A stretch of 25,686 bases of DNA, from contig CAZBDU010000077.1 in NCBI GenBank assembly GCA_964490725.1, positions 1-25,686 of the forward strand, in the 5' to 3' direction. A program made the position numbers and the translations under genes. Positions 7,756 to 15,225 of this stretch are shown here, piece after piece (position 1 is the first letter of the stretch; each line of letters starts with the position of its first letter). The stretch is from CAZBDU01 sp964490725 (lineage in GTDB: Bacteria > Spirochaetota > Spirochaetia > SZUA-6 > DRHE01). The notes beneath the pieces are model-generated. The model had not been told where the DNA came from. It worked only from the letters and a program-made list of their open reading frames with translations, and ran no database searches.

Positions 7756-9264
7756 TCATCCTCCTTTCCCGTTGGTGATGGCCCGCCGCAGCTCTTCCTC
7801 GCTCGCCGCCCCGCCGTCGAACCGGTCCGTGATCCGGCCCCTGCTCATGATCAGGATGTGGTGGCAGTTGTACAGCACCTCCGCGGCCTCGTCGGAGATG
7901 AGGATGATTCCCAGGCCCTCCCGGGCCAGCCTGTGGATCAGCTGGTGCACGCTCTGCTTGGCCGCGACATCGATTCCCACGGTGGGGCCGTTCAAGATGA
8001 GGATGCGCGGGCGGGTGGCCAGCCACTTGGCCAGCACCACCCGCTGCTGGTTTCCCCCGGAGAGACTCTGCACCGGGGTGTCCACCGAAGGGGCCTTCAC
8101 CTCCAGCTCCTGAGTCCACCTCTCCATGGTCCGGCGGCTCCTGCGCCGGTCCACCAGCCCCAGCGCGGAGACCAGTCTGCCGATCACGGTGAGGACGATG
8201 TTGTTCCCCACCGATTGAGGGAGGATCAGCCCCTCGGTCATCCGGTCCTCCGGCACGTAGCCGATCCCCGCCTCCATCGCCGCCTGCACGGAGCCCGTCC
8301 TGGCCTTCTCCCCCTCGATCAGGATCTCACCGGCCCCGGGTTTGTTGATCCCGAACAGCGTCAGGGCAAGCTCGGTTCGACCGGAGCCCAGAAGCCCGGT
8401 GATGCCCAGGACCTCGCCCCGGTGCAGGGTAAAGCTCACGTCCCGGAACTCCCCCGCCCTGCTCAAGGCGCGCACCTGGAGCAGCGCCTGCCGTGAAGGC
8501 TCCCCGCGCCGCCCCGCCGCCTCCTCCACGGAGCTGCCGGTCATCAGCTCGCTCAGCCGGCGTTCGGTCACCTCCCCTACGGGGTAGGTGCCCACCTTGC
8601 GCCCGTCCCTGAGGATCGTGACCCGCTCGGCGATCCGCAGCACCTCGTCCAGCTTGTGGCTGATGAACAGCACCGCAATACCCCTGGACTGCAGGTCCCG
8701 GACCACCTCGAAGAGAGTGTCCACCTCCCTGCGGGTGAGGGCCGTGGTGGGCTCGTCCATGATGAGAAGCCTCACCTCCCTGGTGAGGGCCCGGCAGATG
8801 GCGACCAGCTGCTGGTCGGCCAGTGGCAGGTCGGCGACGCGGCTGTCCAGAGGGATGTCGATGCGGATGCGTCTCAGCGCCTCTGCCGCCACGCGCCGGA
8901 TCTCCCTCCAGCTGACGAAGGCCCCCGGGGAGGCGATGGTCTGGCTGAGGGCGATGTTCTCCGCCACGGAGAGGTTCGGAAACAGGGAGAGGTCCTGGAA
9001 GATGACCGTGATGCCCCTGTGCACGGCGTCGATGGACCGGTAGCCGGGGATCTCCATGCCTTCCACCAGGATGCGCCCTCCCGGCTCGGGATGCTCCACC
9101 CCGCAGATGATCTTCACCAGGGTCGATTTCCCGGAGCCGTTTTCCCCGGCCAGGCAGTGGATCTCGCCCCTGTTGAGGTGAAAGTCCACTCCGTCGAGGG
9201 CCTGGACGCCCACGAAGCGCTTGCTGATCTTTTCCATGGCGAGGAAGGCCGCGGATTCTGCCAT
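7756..9264 (-). CDS. sugar ABC transporter ATP-binding protein, RbsA/MglA-type double NBD
   Basis: A 502-residue cytoplasmic ATPase with two fused nucleotide-binding domains that powers sugar uptake through the two permeases. NBD1 has Walker A GENGSGKST (40-48), Walker B LLIMDEP with D170 and E171, and switch His203; its signature is the degenerate LPLADQQ (146-152). NBD2 has a Walker A lacking lysine (GLLGSGRTE, 290-298), which is usual for this family, and a perfect signature LSGGNQQ (401-407). Its Walker B reads ILILNGPT, with N425 and G426 where DE is normal, so NBD2 has no catalytic base. One composite ATP site should therefore be active and the other degenerate. The ATG at 9264 follows AAAGGAG by 9 bases. 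The much longer open frame upstream is a shadow of the aldolase gene. The aldolase stop is 50 bases upstream. Confidence 0.95.
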   Translation of the reverse strand: MAESAAFLAMEKISKRFVGVQALDGVDFHLNRGEIHCLAGENGSGKSTLVKIICGVEHPEPGGRILVEGMEIPGYRSIDAVHRGITVIFQDLSLFPNLSVAENIALSQTIASPGAFVSWREIRRVAAEALRRIRIDIPLDSRVADLPLADQQLVAICRALTREVRLLIMDEPTTALTRREVDTLFEVVRDLQSRGIAVLFISHKLDEVLRIAERVTILRDGRKVGTYPVGEVTERRLSELMTGSSVEEAAGRRGEPSRQALLQVRALSRAGEFRDVSFTLHRGEVLGITGLLGSGRTELALTLFGINKPGAGEILIEGEKARTGSVQAAMEAGIGYVPEDRMTEGLILPQSVGNNIVLTVIGRLVSALGLVDRRRSRRTMERWTQELEVKAPSVDTPVQSLSGGNQQRVVLAKWLATRPRILILNGPTVGIDVAAKQSVHQLIHRLAREGLGIILISDEAAEVLYNCHHILIMSRGRITDRFDGGAASEEELRRAITNGKGG

Positions 9265-9314
9265 ACCGGGTTTCTCCTTTGGCTCCTGGGGCGGGCGCAA
9301 GCGGCGAAGCCCCC

Positions 9315-9965
9315 TCAGGCGTCGGCGTACTGGCCGTAGGTCTTGAACTTCTCGATCATGGCCAGCATCTCTTCCTGGGGCAGGATGGCGGGGTCGCCGG
9401 AGAGCCTGGACCGGTAGTAGAGCTCTGCGGCGAACTCGATCTGCTCCACCACGTTGAAGGCGGTCTCCAGGTCGGCTCCGCCGGTCAGGAGCCCGTGGTT
9501 GGCCAGCAGGACCGCCTTGCGGTCGCGCATGGCCTGGAAGGCGTTCTGCGCCAGCTCCGCGGTCCCGTAGGTGGCGTAGCGGGCGCAGCGCACGTTGAGC
9601 CCGGCGTGCGCCACCAGATAGTGGACCGCCGGGATCTCCCAGTGGAGGCAGGCCAGAACGGTGGCGAAGGTGGAGTGGGTGTGGATCACCGCGTCGATGT
9701 CCTCCCTGCCCAGGTACAGCGCCCGGTGCATGAAGTATTCGCTGGAGGCCACCCGTTCCCCCTCCAGCACCCTCTTCTCCATATCCATGACCAGGATGTC
9801 CCGGGGCGTGATGGCGAGGTAGTCCATGCCGCTCGGGCTGAGCGCCAGGATGCCCTCCTGGCGCCGGTAGATGCTCAGGTTGCCGCCGGTTCCCCGGGTC
9901 AACCCCTTCTCCGCCAGCTTTCTGCCGTACCGGACGATGGTGGATCGTTCCTCTTCCAACAGCAT
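9315..9965 (-). CDS. class II aldolase/adducin-family sugar-phosphate aldolase (L-fuculose-phosphate aldolase-like)
   Basis: A zinc-dependent aldolase that should cleave a ketose 1-phosphate to dihydroxyacetone phosphate plus an aldehyde. Counting from the GTG at 9974 (219 residues), the FucA pattern is complete: TGGNLS (29-34), SPSGM (46-50), SSEYFMH with catalytic E79, zinc ligands H98 and H100 in IHTHS, and H160 in ANHG. Two starts compete. The GTG at 9974 overlaps the kinase stop as GTGA, but the GAGG Shine-Dalgarno touches it with no spacing. The ATG at 9965 has that GAGG at 8 bases, so I prefer it (216 residues). The gene sits between the kinase and the transporter ATPase, which places it in breakdown of the imported sugar. 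L-fuculose-, L-rhamnulose-, ribulose- or xylulose-type phosphates are possible substrates; epimerase members of the fold are a less likely alternative. Confidence 0.93.
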   Translation of the reverse strand: MLLEEERSTIVRYGRKLAEKGLTRGTGGNLSIYRRQEGILALSPSGMDYLAITPRDILVMDMEKRVLEGERVASSEYFMHRALYLGREDIDAVIHTHSTFATVLACLHWEIPAVHYLVAHAGLNVRCARYATYGTAELAQNAFQAMRDRKAVLLANHGLLTGGADLETAFNVVEQIEFAAELYYRSRLSGDPAILPQEEMLAMIEKFKTYGQYADA

Positions 9966-9970
9966 ATTGC

Positions 9971-11509
9971 TCACCTCTTCTCGTTTGATGTCGGCCGCTC
10001 CGCGCTGGCGGAGCGCCCGAAGGTATCCCGGAGCCTCTCGTACAGCTCCAGGAAGAGCCGATACCGGTCTTCATAGATCCCGGTGCCCTCGGGAACGGCC
10101 ACGGCCTCCCCCGGGCCGGCCATCCGGGCCGCCTCCTCCTCGAGGGAAGGGTAGATGCCCAGGGCGTTGCCGCAGAGCAGGATGTTGCCCAGGTTGGCCG
10201 TGTCCGCCTGGGCCGCGGTGGAAAGCGGCCTGTTCAGAATCCCGGCGAGGATCTCCAGCCACCGCCGGCTTCTCAGGCCTCCGCCCACCGCCGTGATCCG
10301 GGCGATCGGCAGGCCCAGAGACTCCAGGGTCTCCACGTTGTTGCGGAGCGCGTAGCTCACTCCCTCCATGATCGCCCTGACGAAGTGGCCCTTGCGCATG
10401 GACAGGCCCACCCCGTAGAAGACTCCCCGGGCCCGGGGATCCCAGTAGGGGGTGCGCTCGCCGTTCAAATAGGGCAGGAAGATCAACCCTTCCGAGCCCG
10501 GGGGGACCTTCCCCGCCTCGGCCTCGTAGCGGGCGAACGGATCCGGCCCTCCCTGCCCGCCGGTGCGGTCGAAGGCGGCGCGGAACCAGTCGAGTGACTC
10601 GCCGGCTGTCTGAGTGATGCCCAGCAGCACCCAACGGTCCGGCAGGCAGTAGCTCCAGCAGAGCGTGCGCCGCAGGGGATCCGGGACGGGGCGGTCCGAG
10701 CACAGCGAGACCACGCCGGCGGTGCCCACGATCAGCGTAGCCTGTCCGGGGTGGACCATGCCCGCCCCCAGGGCCGAGGCGGAGTTGTCCGAGCTGCCGT
10801 TGACTACGGGGGTGCCGGCCCGGATCCCGGTGGCCCGGGCGGCCTGGGGCGTGACCCGGCCGATCAGCTCCCCCGAGGGCAGCGCCTCGGGAAAGCGCGA
10901 GCGGGGGATCCCGAAGAGGCGAAACAGCTCTTCGGACCACTTCCTGCGCGCCACGTCGAACAGCAGCGTACCGCTGGCCTCCGAGTAGTCCATCACCGCC
11001 CTGCCTGTGAGCAGCAGCTTGAGGTAATCCTTGGCCACCAGGACGGTCTGGACCGTCCGCCACAGCTCCGGCTCGTGCTCCATCACCCAGCGTACCTGGG
11101 GGGCCGTATAGGTCGTGGTGGCGGCATTGCCGGACTCGCGGAAGACCAGCTCCCGAGCCTCCGCCCGTCCCTGCAGCGCCTCCACGATGGGCGCGGAGCG
11201 CTGGTCCATCCAGAGGATGGCCGGCCGCAGCACCCGGCGGTCCCGGTCCAGGTAGACCTGCGTGTGCATCTGGCCGCAGATGCCGACGCCGGCGGTGGCC
11301 GCGAGCTCCGCGGGGTGCTCCGCCTGGAGGCTGCGGCAGCCCTCCACCACGGCCTGCCACCAGCGGCCCGGGTCCTGCTCGGCGTAGCCCTCCTGCGGGC
11401 TGAGCACCGGGTAGCCCGCGCTGTGCGCGCCCACCAGCCGGCCGTCCAGCCGGAAGAGTGAAGTCTTGGCCGCCGTGGTGCCGATGTCGATGCCCAGAAG
11501 GGTGTCCAA
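9971..11509 (-). CDS. FGGY-family carbohydrate kinase, xylulokinase-like
   Basis: A 512-residue cytoplasmic sugar kinase that should phosphorylate the imported sugar, probably as a ketose, with ATP. The N-terminal phosphate loop GIDIGTTAAK is at 6-15, followed by GQMHTQ (79-84) and WMDQR (100-104) of the sugar pocket. The probable catalytic base is D241 in GSSDNSASALG. GTAGV (263-267), GERTPYWDPRARG and AVGGGLRSRRW complete the FGGY pattern and resemble xylulokinases most. The start is TTG at 11509, with GAGG 4 bases upstream; no ATG fits the conserved N-terminus. A 101-base gap with a strong hairpin separates it from the binding-protein gene. With the next-door aldolase it forms a kinase-aldolase pathway. 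No isomerase is in the window, so either the imported sugar is already a ketose or the isomerase is elsewhere. XylB identity is not proven. Confidence 0.93.
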   Translation of the reverse strand: MDTLLGIDIGTTAAKTSLFRLDGRLVGAHSAGYPVLSPQEGYAEQDPGRWWQAVVEGCRSLQAEHPAELAATAGVGICGQMHTQVYLDRDRRVLRPAILWMDQRSAPIVEALQGRAEARELVFRESGNAATTTYTAPQVRWVMEHEPELWRTVQTVLVAKDYLKLLLTGRAVMDYSEASGTLLFDVARRKWSEELFRLFGIPRSRFPEALPSGELIGRVTPQAARATGIRAGTPVVNGSSDNSASALGAGMVHPGQATLIVGTAGVVSLCSDRPVPDPLRRTLCWSYCLPDRWVLLGITQTAGESLDWFRAAFDRTGGQGGPDPFARYEAEAGKVPPGSEGLIFLPYLNGERTPYWDPRARGVFYGVGLSMRKGHFVRAIMEGVSYALRNNVETLESLGLPIARITAVGGGLRSRRWLEILAGILNRPLSTAAQADTANLGNILLCGNALGIYPSLEEEAARMAGPGEAVAVPEGTGIYEDRYRLFLELYERLRDTFGRSASAERPTSNEKR

Positions 11510-11552
11510 AACGCCTCGCCTCCCCCAACGCTACTGCCGCTTGCCGGGAGGG

Positions 11553-11581
11553 GAGGGGATGGCCCGGCGGGCCATCCCCTC
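11553..11581. promoter_or_regulatory. perfect 13-bp intercistronic stem-loop after the binding-protein gene
   Basis: GAGGGGATGGCCC (11553-11565) and its exact complement (11569-11581) enclose a 3-base loop. It lies between the binding-protein stop and the kinase start. In the direction of transcription (minus) no run of T follows, so it does not look like a full intrinsic terminator. Such hairpins after binding-protein genes commonly protect the upstream message from 3' exonucleases and keep the binding protein in excess over downstream products. That role is inference here. Confidence 0.75.
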
Positions 11582-11610
11582 TTTCCAGGTACCCCGAGGG
11601 GGGGCCTGCC

Positions 11611-12612
11611 TCAGAAGGACATGTACTTGTCGATGTCGTCCCTGTTCACGTAGATGATGCCGTTGTAGCGCAGCACGTCCTTCTTCAGCGTGACCTTCCC
11701 GATGTGCGGGATGTCCATGTCATTGGTGATCTTGCCCCCGTCCAGGATTTGCTTGGCCAGCCAGGTCATTCCATACCCGCCCCACTTGGGATCCCAGGCG
11801 ATCCCTTCGGTGATGGAGCCGTCCTTGATGTACTGGGCAGCCTGAGAAGGCACTACCGTGCCGACGATGAAGACCTTACCGACGTTGCCGGTCTGCTGGA
11901 GGGCCTGTGCTGCGCCCAGCGGTCCGAGGCTGCCGAACCCGATGATGCCTTTGAGGTTGGGGTAGGCGGCGAGCAGGTCGAGGGTGGCCTGCTTGGCCTT
12001 CTGCTGATCCTCGCCGACGGGAAGACGCTTGGTCACCAGGTGGAGGTTGGGATACTTCTCCCTGGCATACTTCAGCCCGGTGTCGGCCCAGAGGTTGTGC
12101 AGGGGAACGGTGAGGCTGCCCACGAAGATGGCGTAGTCGCCGGAGTCGCCCATGTACTTGACCAGCCGATCCCAGAAAGCCTTGGCGAACTCCTGGTTGT
12201 AAATCTGCTCCAGGTCCACGTTGGCGTCGGGCTGGCCCGGAGACTCGGTGGTGACCACCACCACGCCCTGCTTCTGGGCGCGCTGGAACGCCGGCACCAG
12301 GGCTTTGGCGTCGTCGGGATCCACGCAGATGGCGTCCACGCCGGCGCTGAGCGCGTCGTTGACCACCCGCACCTGGTCGGCTGCGCTGGCGGTGGTGGGC
12401 CCCTGGCCGTAGGCGTCCACTCCCAGCTCCTTGCCGGCCTCCTTCACGCCCTGGTCCATCCGGTTGAACCAGGGCTCGCCGGTGACCTTGAAGACCGTGG
12501 CGATCTTGTATGTCTTCTTGGCCGGGGTGCTCTCCCGGGAGCCGCCGGCGAAGGCGGTCGCCACGGACGCCATGAACAGCGTCGCGACGATGGGAACCGA
12601 TAGCTTCTTCAT
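11611..12612 (-). CDS. periplasmic sugar-binding protein of a CUT2 ABC transporter (LsrB/RhaS-like)
   Basis: A 333-residue substrate-binding protein (Peripla_BP_4 fold) that captures a sugar in the periplasm for the transporter. The signal peptide spans residues 1-22 (MKK, hydrophobic core, AFA-GG); it lacks a lipobox cysteine, so signal peptidase I cleavage and a soluble periplasmic protein are expected. IATVFKVTGEPWF (37-49), the DQVRVVNDAL region, DAICVDPDD (93-101) and the end IIYVNRDDIDKYMSF resemble LsrB and rhamnose-binding RhaS. As I recall the LsrB autoinducer-2 ligands, the Lys is present (K42), but the Asp-Gln pair is replaced by L171-H172, so autoinducer-2 is unlikely. GAGGAGG lies 7 bases before the ATG. 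It is the first gene of the operon, divergent from the histidine kinase, and likely the most expressed. The ligand is unknown. Confidence 0.94.
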   Translation of the reverse strand: MKKLSVPIVATLFMASVATAFAGGSRESTPAKKTYKIATVFKVTGEPWFNRMDQGVKEAGKELGVDAYGQGPTTASAADQVRVVNDALSAGVDAICVDPDDAKALVPAFQRAQKQGVVVVTTESPGQPDANVDLEQIYNQEFAKAFWDRLVKYMGDSGDYAIFVGSLTVPLHNLWADTGLKYAREKYPNLHLVTKRLPVGEDQQKAKQATLDLLAAYPNLKGIIGFGSLGPLGAAQALQQTGNVGKVFIVGTVVPSQAAQYIKDGSITEGIAWDPKWGGYGMTWLAKQILDGGKITNDMDIPHIGKVTLKKDVLRYNGIIYVNRDDIDKYMSF

Positions 12613-12686
12613 CAGAAAGCCTCCTCGCGCCCCTCGGGGGAGGCGCTTCGTACTGGTTTTGATTTCTAGAAGTTAGGGAGGGAGGA

Positions 12687-12712
12687 TTACACGGCGCTTA
12701 CGAGGCAATTAC
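12687..12712. promoter_or_regulatory. three TTAC motifs at exact 11-bp spacing (putative regulator binding site)
   Basis: TTAC occurs at 12687, 12698 and 12709, so each copy falls on the same helical face. The outer two copies extend to ATTACA. The element lies 75-100 bases upstream of the binding-protein gene, in the gap shared with the divergent histidine kinase gene. Direct repeats at about 11 bp are typical of dimeric or oligomeric response-regulator sites, the PhoP/PhoB boxes being an example. The protein that would bind is not known; the adjacent NarL-type regulator is one candidate. Confidence 0.4.
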
Positions 12713-12745
12713 AGAACTGAAAGAAAGCGGGAGAAGGGGCCGCTG

Positions 12746-12841
12746 CCGGCCCGCTCCGGCGCCGCCCGCGGCGAGGCTGCCCCCGCCGGGGCCGCCGCGG
12801 GAGGCGGGCCGGGTCTCCTTTACTCGGGGACCCTCCCGGCC
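12746..12841. promoter_or_regulatory. two overlapping, mutually exclusive hairpins upstream of the histidine kinase
   Basis: A long imperfect inverted repeat pairs CCGGCCCGC (12746-12754) with 12804-12812 and CCCGCGGCG (12765-12773) with 12793-12801. A second hairpin pairs 12811-12818 (GGGTCTCC) with 12826-12833 (GGGGACCC, one G-T pair) around a 7-base loop, and can extend through GGCCGGG (12807-12813) with 12835-12841. The two share bases 12807-12812, so only one can form. No T tract follows. In DNA this GC-rich some pairing is expected by chance, so a leader switch is only a possibility. Apart from these hairpins and the TTAC repeats, the 249-base gap holds a TTCTAGAA palindrome (12665-12672) and no promoter I can defend. 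Confidence 0.4.
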
Positions 12842-12861
12842 GAAAAGTAACTATCGCCGCC

Positions 12862-14553
12862 ATGAGTAACTGTGCCAGGTCGAAACGCTCAGGTCCCGCC
12901 TCGCCGAGAGGGCGGAAGCTGCCGCGGCTGCGCGCCCTCGCCGTGGGCGCCGGATTTCTGGCGCTGCTCGCCGCGCTGGTGATCTGGCACGACAGGGCCG
13001 CCTCGCTGCTGTTCTTCTGGCTGCCCCCGTGGGCCCGTCACGTGGCCGTCCTCGTCGCCGGCGCGGCGGTGTTCGTGGCGGCCTTCCGCCTGCTGGTGGT
13101 GGGGCGCCTGCCGCGCCTCTACGAGCTTCTCCAGAGACGGCTGGGCGCTCTGTCGGCGGGGGGCCTCGCGGAGGTCAGGGATGCGGATGTCGCCAGGAGG
13201 CGGATCGTGGCGGTGTCGCTGGGCTCCATGCTGGCGGCGGCCGCGCTCATGACCGGCTACGAGCTCATCAAGCAGGCCTTCTATCCGGACATCACGGTGT
13301 GGGAGTCGCACCTGTTCACGATCTTCTTCGCCTCCTTGAGCGCGCTGTTCATTGCTTACGTGGCGGCGAGCTTCCAGGCCTCCGCCGTGGACAGCCTGCT
13401 GCGGGCGGGGAGCCGGTACCGGGGGCTGTTCGAGAACTCGCCGGGGGCGCTCCTGGAGGCCGACGGCGCGCTGCTCCGCGAACGGCTGGCTTCCCCCCCG
13501 GCGCACGGCGCGGCCGGCGGGCGCCGGCGGGCCGGAGCCGTCCCAGGGGCTCGCAACCTGCTGGAGCTGGTGCGCCTCACCGACGCCAACCAGCAGGCCC
13601 TCCGCCTCCTGGGAGCTGCCGACAAGGAGCGGCTCCTGCAAAGGGGGCTGGCGCCCTTTCTGCTGCCGGCGTCCCTGCCGCCGCTGCGGGAGGCCCTGGC
13701 GGGGCTGACTGCAGGCCGGCGCACCCTGAGCGGAGAGATCACGCTGCGGGGCCGCTCGGAGGAGCCGTTGGAGCTGGAGTTCCGGCTGGCCGCGCTGGAG
13801 GCCCGGGAGCAGGGCTGGCCGCTGCTCCTGTCGCTCACGGACGTGGGCGCCCGCAAGGAGGCGGAACGCGAGCTGCGCCGCTCCAACGAGGAGCTGCGCC
13901 GGTTCGCGGGCCACCTGCAGTCGGTGCGGGAGGAGGAGCGCTCCCGCATCGCCCGGGAGGTCCACGACGATCTGGGCCAGAAGCTCACCGCTCTCAAGAT
14001 GGACGCCTTCATGCTGGGGCGGGAGCTGCCGCAGGCCGACCGGCAGGCCCTGGAGCGGTTGGGCTCAATCCTGGCCCTGGCCGACGGGGCCATCCAGACG
14101 GTGCAGCGGATCAGCACGGAGCTGCACCCCAGCCTGCTGGACTCGCTGTTCCTGTCCGCGGCGGTGGAGTGGGAAGCCGGGGAGTTCCAGAGCCGCACAG
14201 GAATCCGCACCGAGGTCATCCTGGACCCCGCGGAGATCGTGCTGGACCGGGAGCGTTCCACCACGGTGTTCCGCATCTTCCAGGAGGCCATGACCAACGT
14301 GGCCCGGCACGCCCAGGCCACGCAGGTGCAGGTGCTCCTGCGGCGCGAGCCCGCGCGGGTGATCCTGCGGGTCTCGGACAACGGTGTGGGCATCGGGGCT
14401 GAAGAGGCGGCCGCCTCCGATTCCATGGGCTTGATCGGGATGCGGGAACGGTGCAGGATCTGGGAGGGGAGCCTGGAGCTTCGGGCTCCGGAGGGCGGCG
14501 GCACGGAGGTGCTGCTGGTGATTCCTCTTCCGGAAGAGGCGGGACAGCGTTGA
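12862..14553 (+). CDS. membrane-bound sensor histidine kinase, NarL/DegS type (HisKA_3) with PAS domain
   Basis: A 563-residue sensor kinase that should phosphorylate the regulator encoded next. Four hydrophobic helices lie near 24-42, 58-80, 115-136 and 151-170, with little periplasmic sequence, which suggests sensing in or near the membrane. A PAS-like domain follows (about 183-330), with a Gly/Ala/Arg-rich insert at 206-230. The HisKA_3 dimerisation helix carries the phosphorylation site H368 in REVHDDLGQKL. The ATPase domain has the N box FQEAMTNVARHA (473-484), VSDNGVGIG (504-512) and GLIGMRER (523-530). The ATG at 12862 has no good Shine-Dalgarno sequence; AGTAACT is repeated on both sides of it (12846 and 12865). 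The stop overlaps the regulator's TTG start as TTGA. The stimulus is unknown; the position divergent from the sugar operon makes sugar-related control plausible. Confidence 0.94.
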   Translation: MSNCARSKRSGPASPRGRKLPRLRALAVGAGFLALLAALVIWHDRAASLLFFWLPPWARHVAVLVAGAAVFVAAFRLLVVGRLPRLYELLQRRLGALSAGGLAEVRDADVARRRIVAVSLGSMLAAAALMTGYELIKQAFYPDITVWESHLFTIFFASLSALFIAYVAASFQASAVDSLLRAGSRYRGLFENSPGALLEADGALLRERLASPPAHGAAGGRRRAGAVPGARNLLELVRLTDANQQALRLLGAADKERLLQRGLAPFLLPASLPPLREALAGLTAGRRTLSGEITLRGRSEEPLELEFRLAALEAREQGWPLLLSLTDVGARKEAERELRRSNEELRRFAGHLQSVREEERSRIAREVHDDLGQKLTALKMDAFMLGRELPQADRQALERLGSILALADGAIQTVQRISTELHPSLLDSLFLSAAVEWEAGEFQSRTGIRTEVILDPAEIVLDRERSTTVFRIFQEAMTNVARHAQATQVQVLLRREPARVILRVSDNGVGIGAEEAAASDSMGLIGMRERCRIWEGSLELRAPEGGGTEVLLVIPLPEEAGQR

Positions 14554-15182
14554 TACGGGTGTTTCTGGCGGACGACCACACCATGGTGCGCAAGGCCCTG
14601 GGACAGCTTCTGGGCGGGGAGGGGGACATCTGCGTGGCCGGCGAGGCGTCCGACGGCGAGGAGGCCATCGGCAAGATCCGCCAGGGCCGCTACGACGTGG
14701 CCATCCTGGACCTGTCCATGCCGGGCAGAAGCGGCCTGGAGCTCCTCTCCACTTTGCGGAGCGAGCGTCCCACCCTTCCGGTCCTGGTGCTGAGCATGCA
14801 CCCGGAGAAGCACTTCGCCCTCCGCATCCTCAAGTCCGGCGCCGCCGGCTACCTGTCCAAGTCCGCCCCGCCGGAGGAGCTGCTGGCCGCGGTGCGCAGG
14901 GTGGCGGGCGGCAAGAGATATCTCAGCGCCTCCCTGGCCGAGGAGCTGGCGCTCTCCCTGGACGGAGAGGCGCCGGCCGCCCCCCACACGCGCCTCTCGG
15001 AGCGAGAGTTCCAGGTGATGATGCTCACCGCCGCCGGCAAGTCCCCCTCGGCCGTCGCCGCGGAGCTGTTCCTGAGCGCCAAGACCGTGAGCACCTACCG
15101 CGCCCGCATCCTCGCCAAGCTCGACCTGGAGAACACGGCTCAGCTGATCCAGTACGTGTACGAGCACGGACTGAACCTGTAG
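14550..15182 (+). CDS. NarL/FixJ-family response regulator (receiver plus LuxR-type HTH)
   Basis: A 210-residue DNA-binding response regulator, the evident partner of the preceding kinase. The receiver domain has acidic residues D8 and D9, phospho-acceptor D54 in VAILDLSMPG, and K104 in YLSKSAPPEEL. The LuxR-type helix-turn-helix spans about 148-192 (LSEREFQVMMLTAAG and SAKTVSTYRARILAKL). The start is TTG at 14550, which overlaps the kinase stop codon by two bases (TTGA) and sits directly before the first receiver strand (IRVFLADDH); no ATG is possible there. Overlap means translational coupling and matched amounts of kinase and regulator. NarL-type regulators bind short repeated sites as dimers. 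The TTAC-rich gap before the kinase gene is one place to look for its target. Confidence 0.95.
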   Translation: MIRVFLADDHTMVRKALGQLLGGEGDICVAGEASDGEEAIGKIRQGRYDVAILDLSMPGRSGLELLSTLRSERPTLPVLVLSMHPEKHFALRILKSGAAGYLSKSAPPEELLAAVRRVAGGKRYLSASLAEELALSLDGEAPAAPHTRLSEREFQVMMLTAAGKSPSAVAAELFLSAKTVSTYRARILAKLDLENTAQLIQYVYEHGLNL

Positions 15183-15195
15183 CCGCAGGGGCTCC

Positions 15196-15225
15196 CCGTA
15201 GGGCTCCGTCCTACAGCCGTAGGGC
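15196..15225. repeat. 9-bp direct repeat with an inverted copy between (hairpin)
   Basis: CCGTAGGGC occurs at 15196-15204 and 15217-15225, exactly 21 bases apart, and the inverted form GTCCTAC lies between (15208-15214). The inverted copy can pair with either side, giving GTCCTAC with GTAGGGC around an AGCC loop in the downstream case. It follows the regulator stop by 13 bases, and no T run follows. It may be a weak terminator or a binding site; nothing else is visible in the 15183-15316 gap. Confidence 0.5.

Noticed and set aside
9265..10074. N-terminal extension of the sugar ATPase frame into the aldolase gene
   Set aside because: The ATG at 9264 has AAAGGAG and begins the conserved NBD. 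The upstream part is antisense-free shadow of the aldolase in another frame, with no homology.
11611..12612. Autoinducer-2 binding protein (LsrB) as the product name
   Set aside because: Overall similarity is shared with rhamnose and other CUT2 binders, and the remembered Asp-Gln ligand pair is not present, so a specific name would overclaim.
12665..12672. TTCTAGAA palindrome upstream of the sugar-binding protein gene
   Set aside because: An 8-bp palindrome alone is weak, its flanks are not symmetric, and it matches no operator I know.
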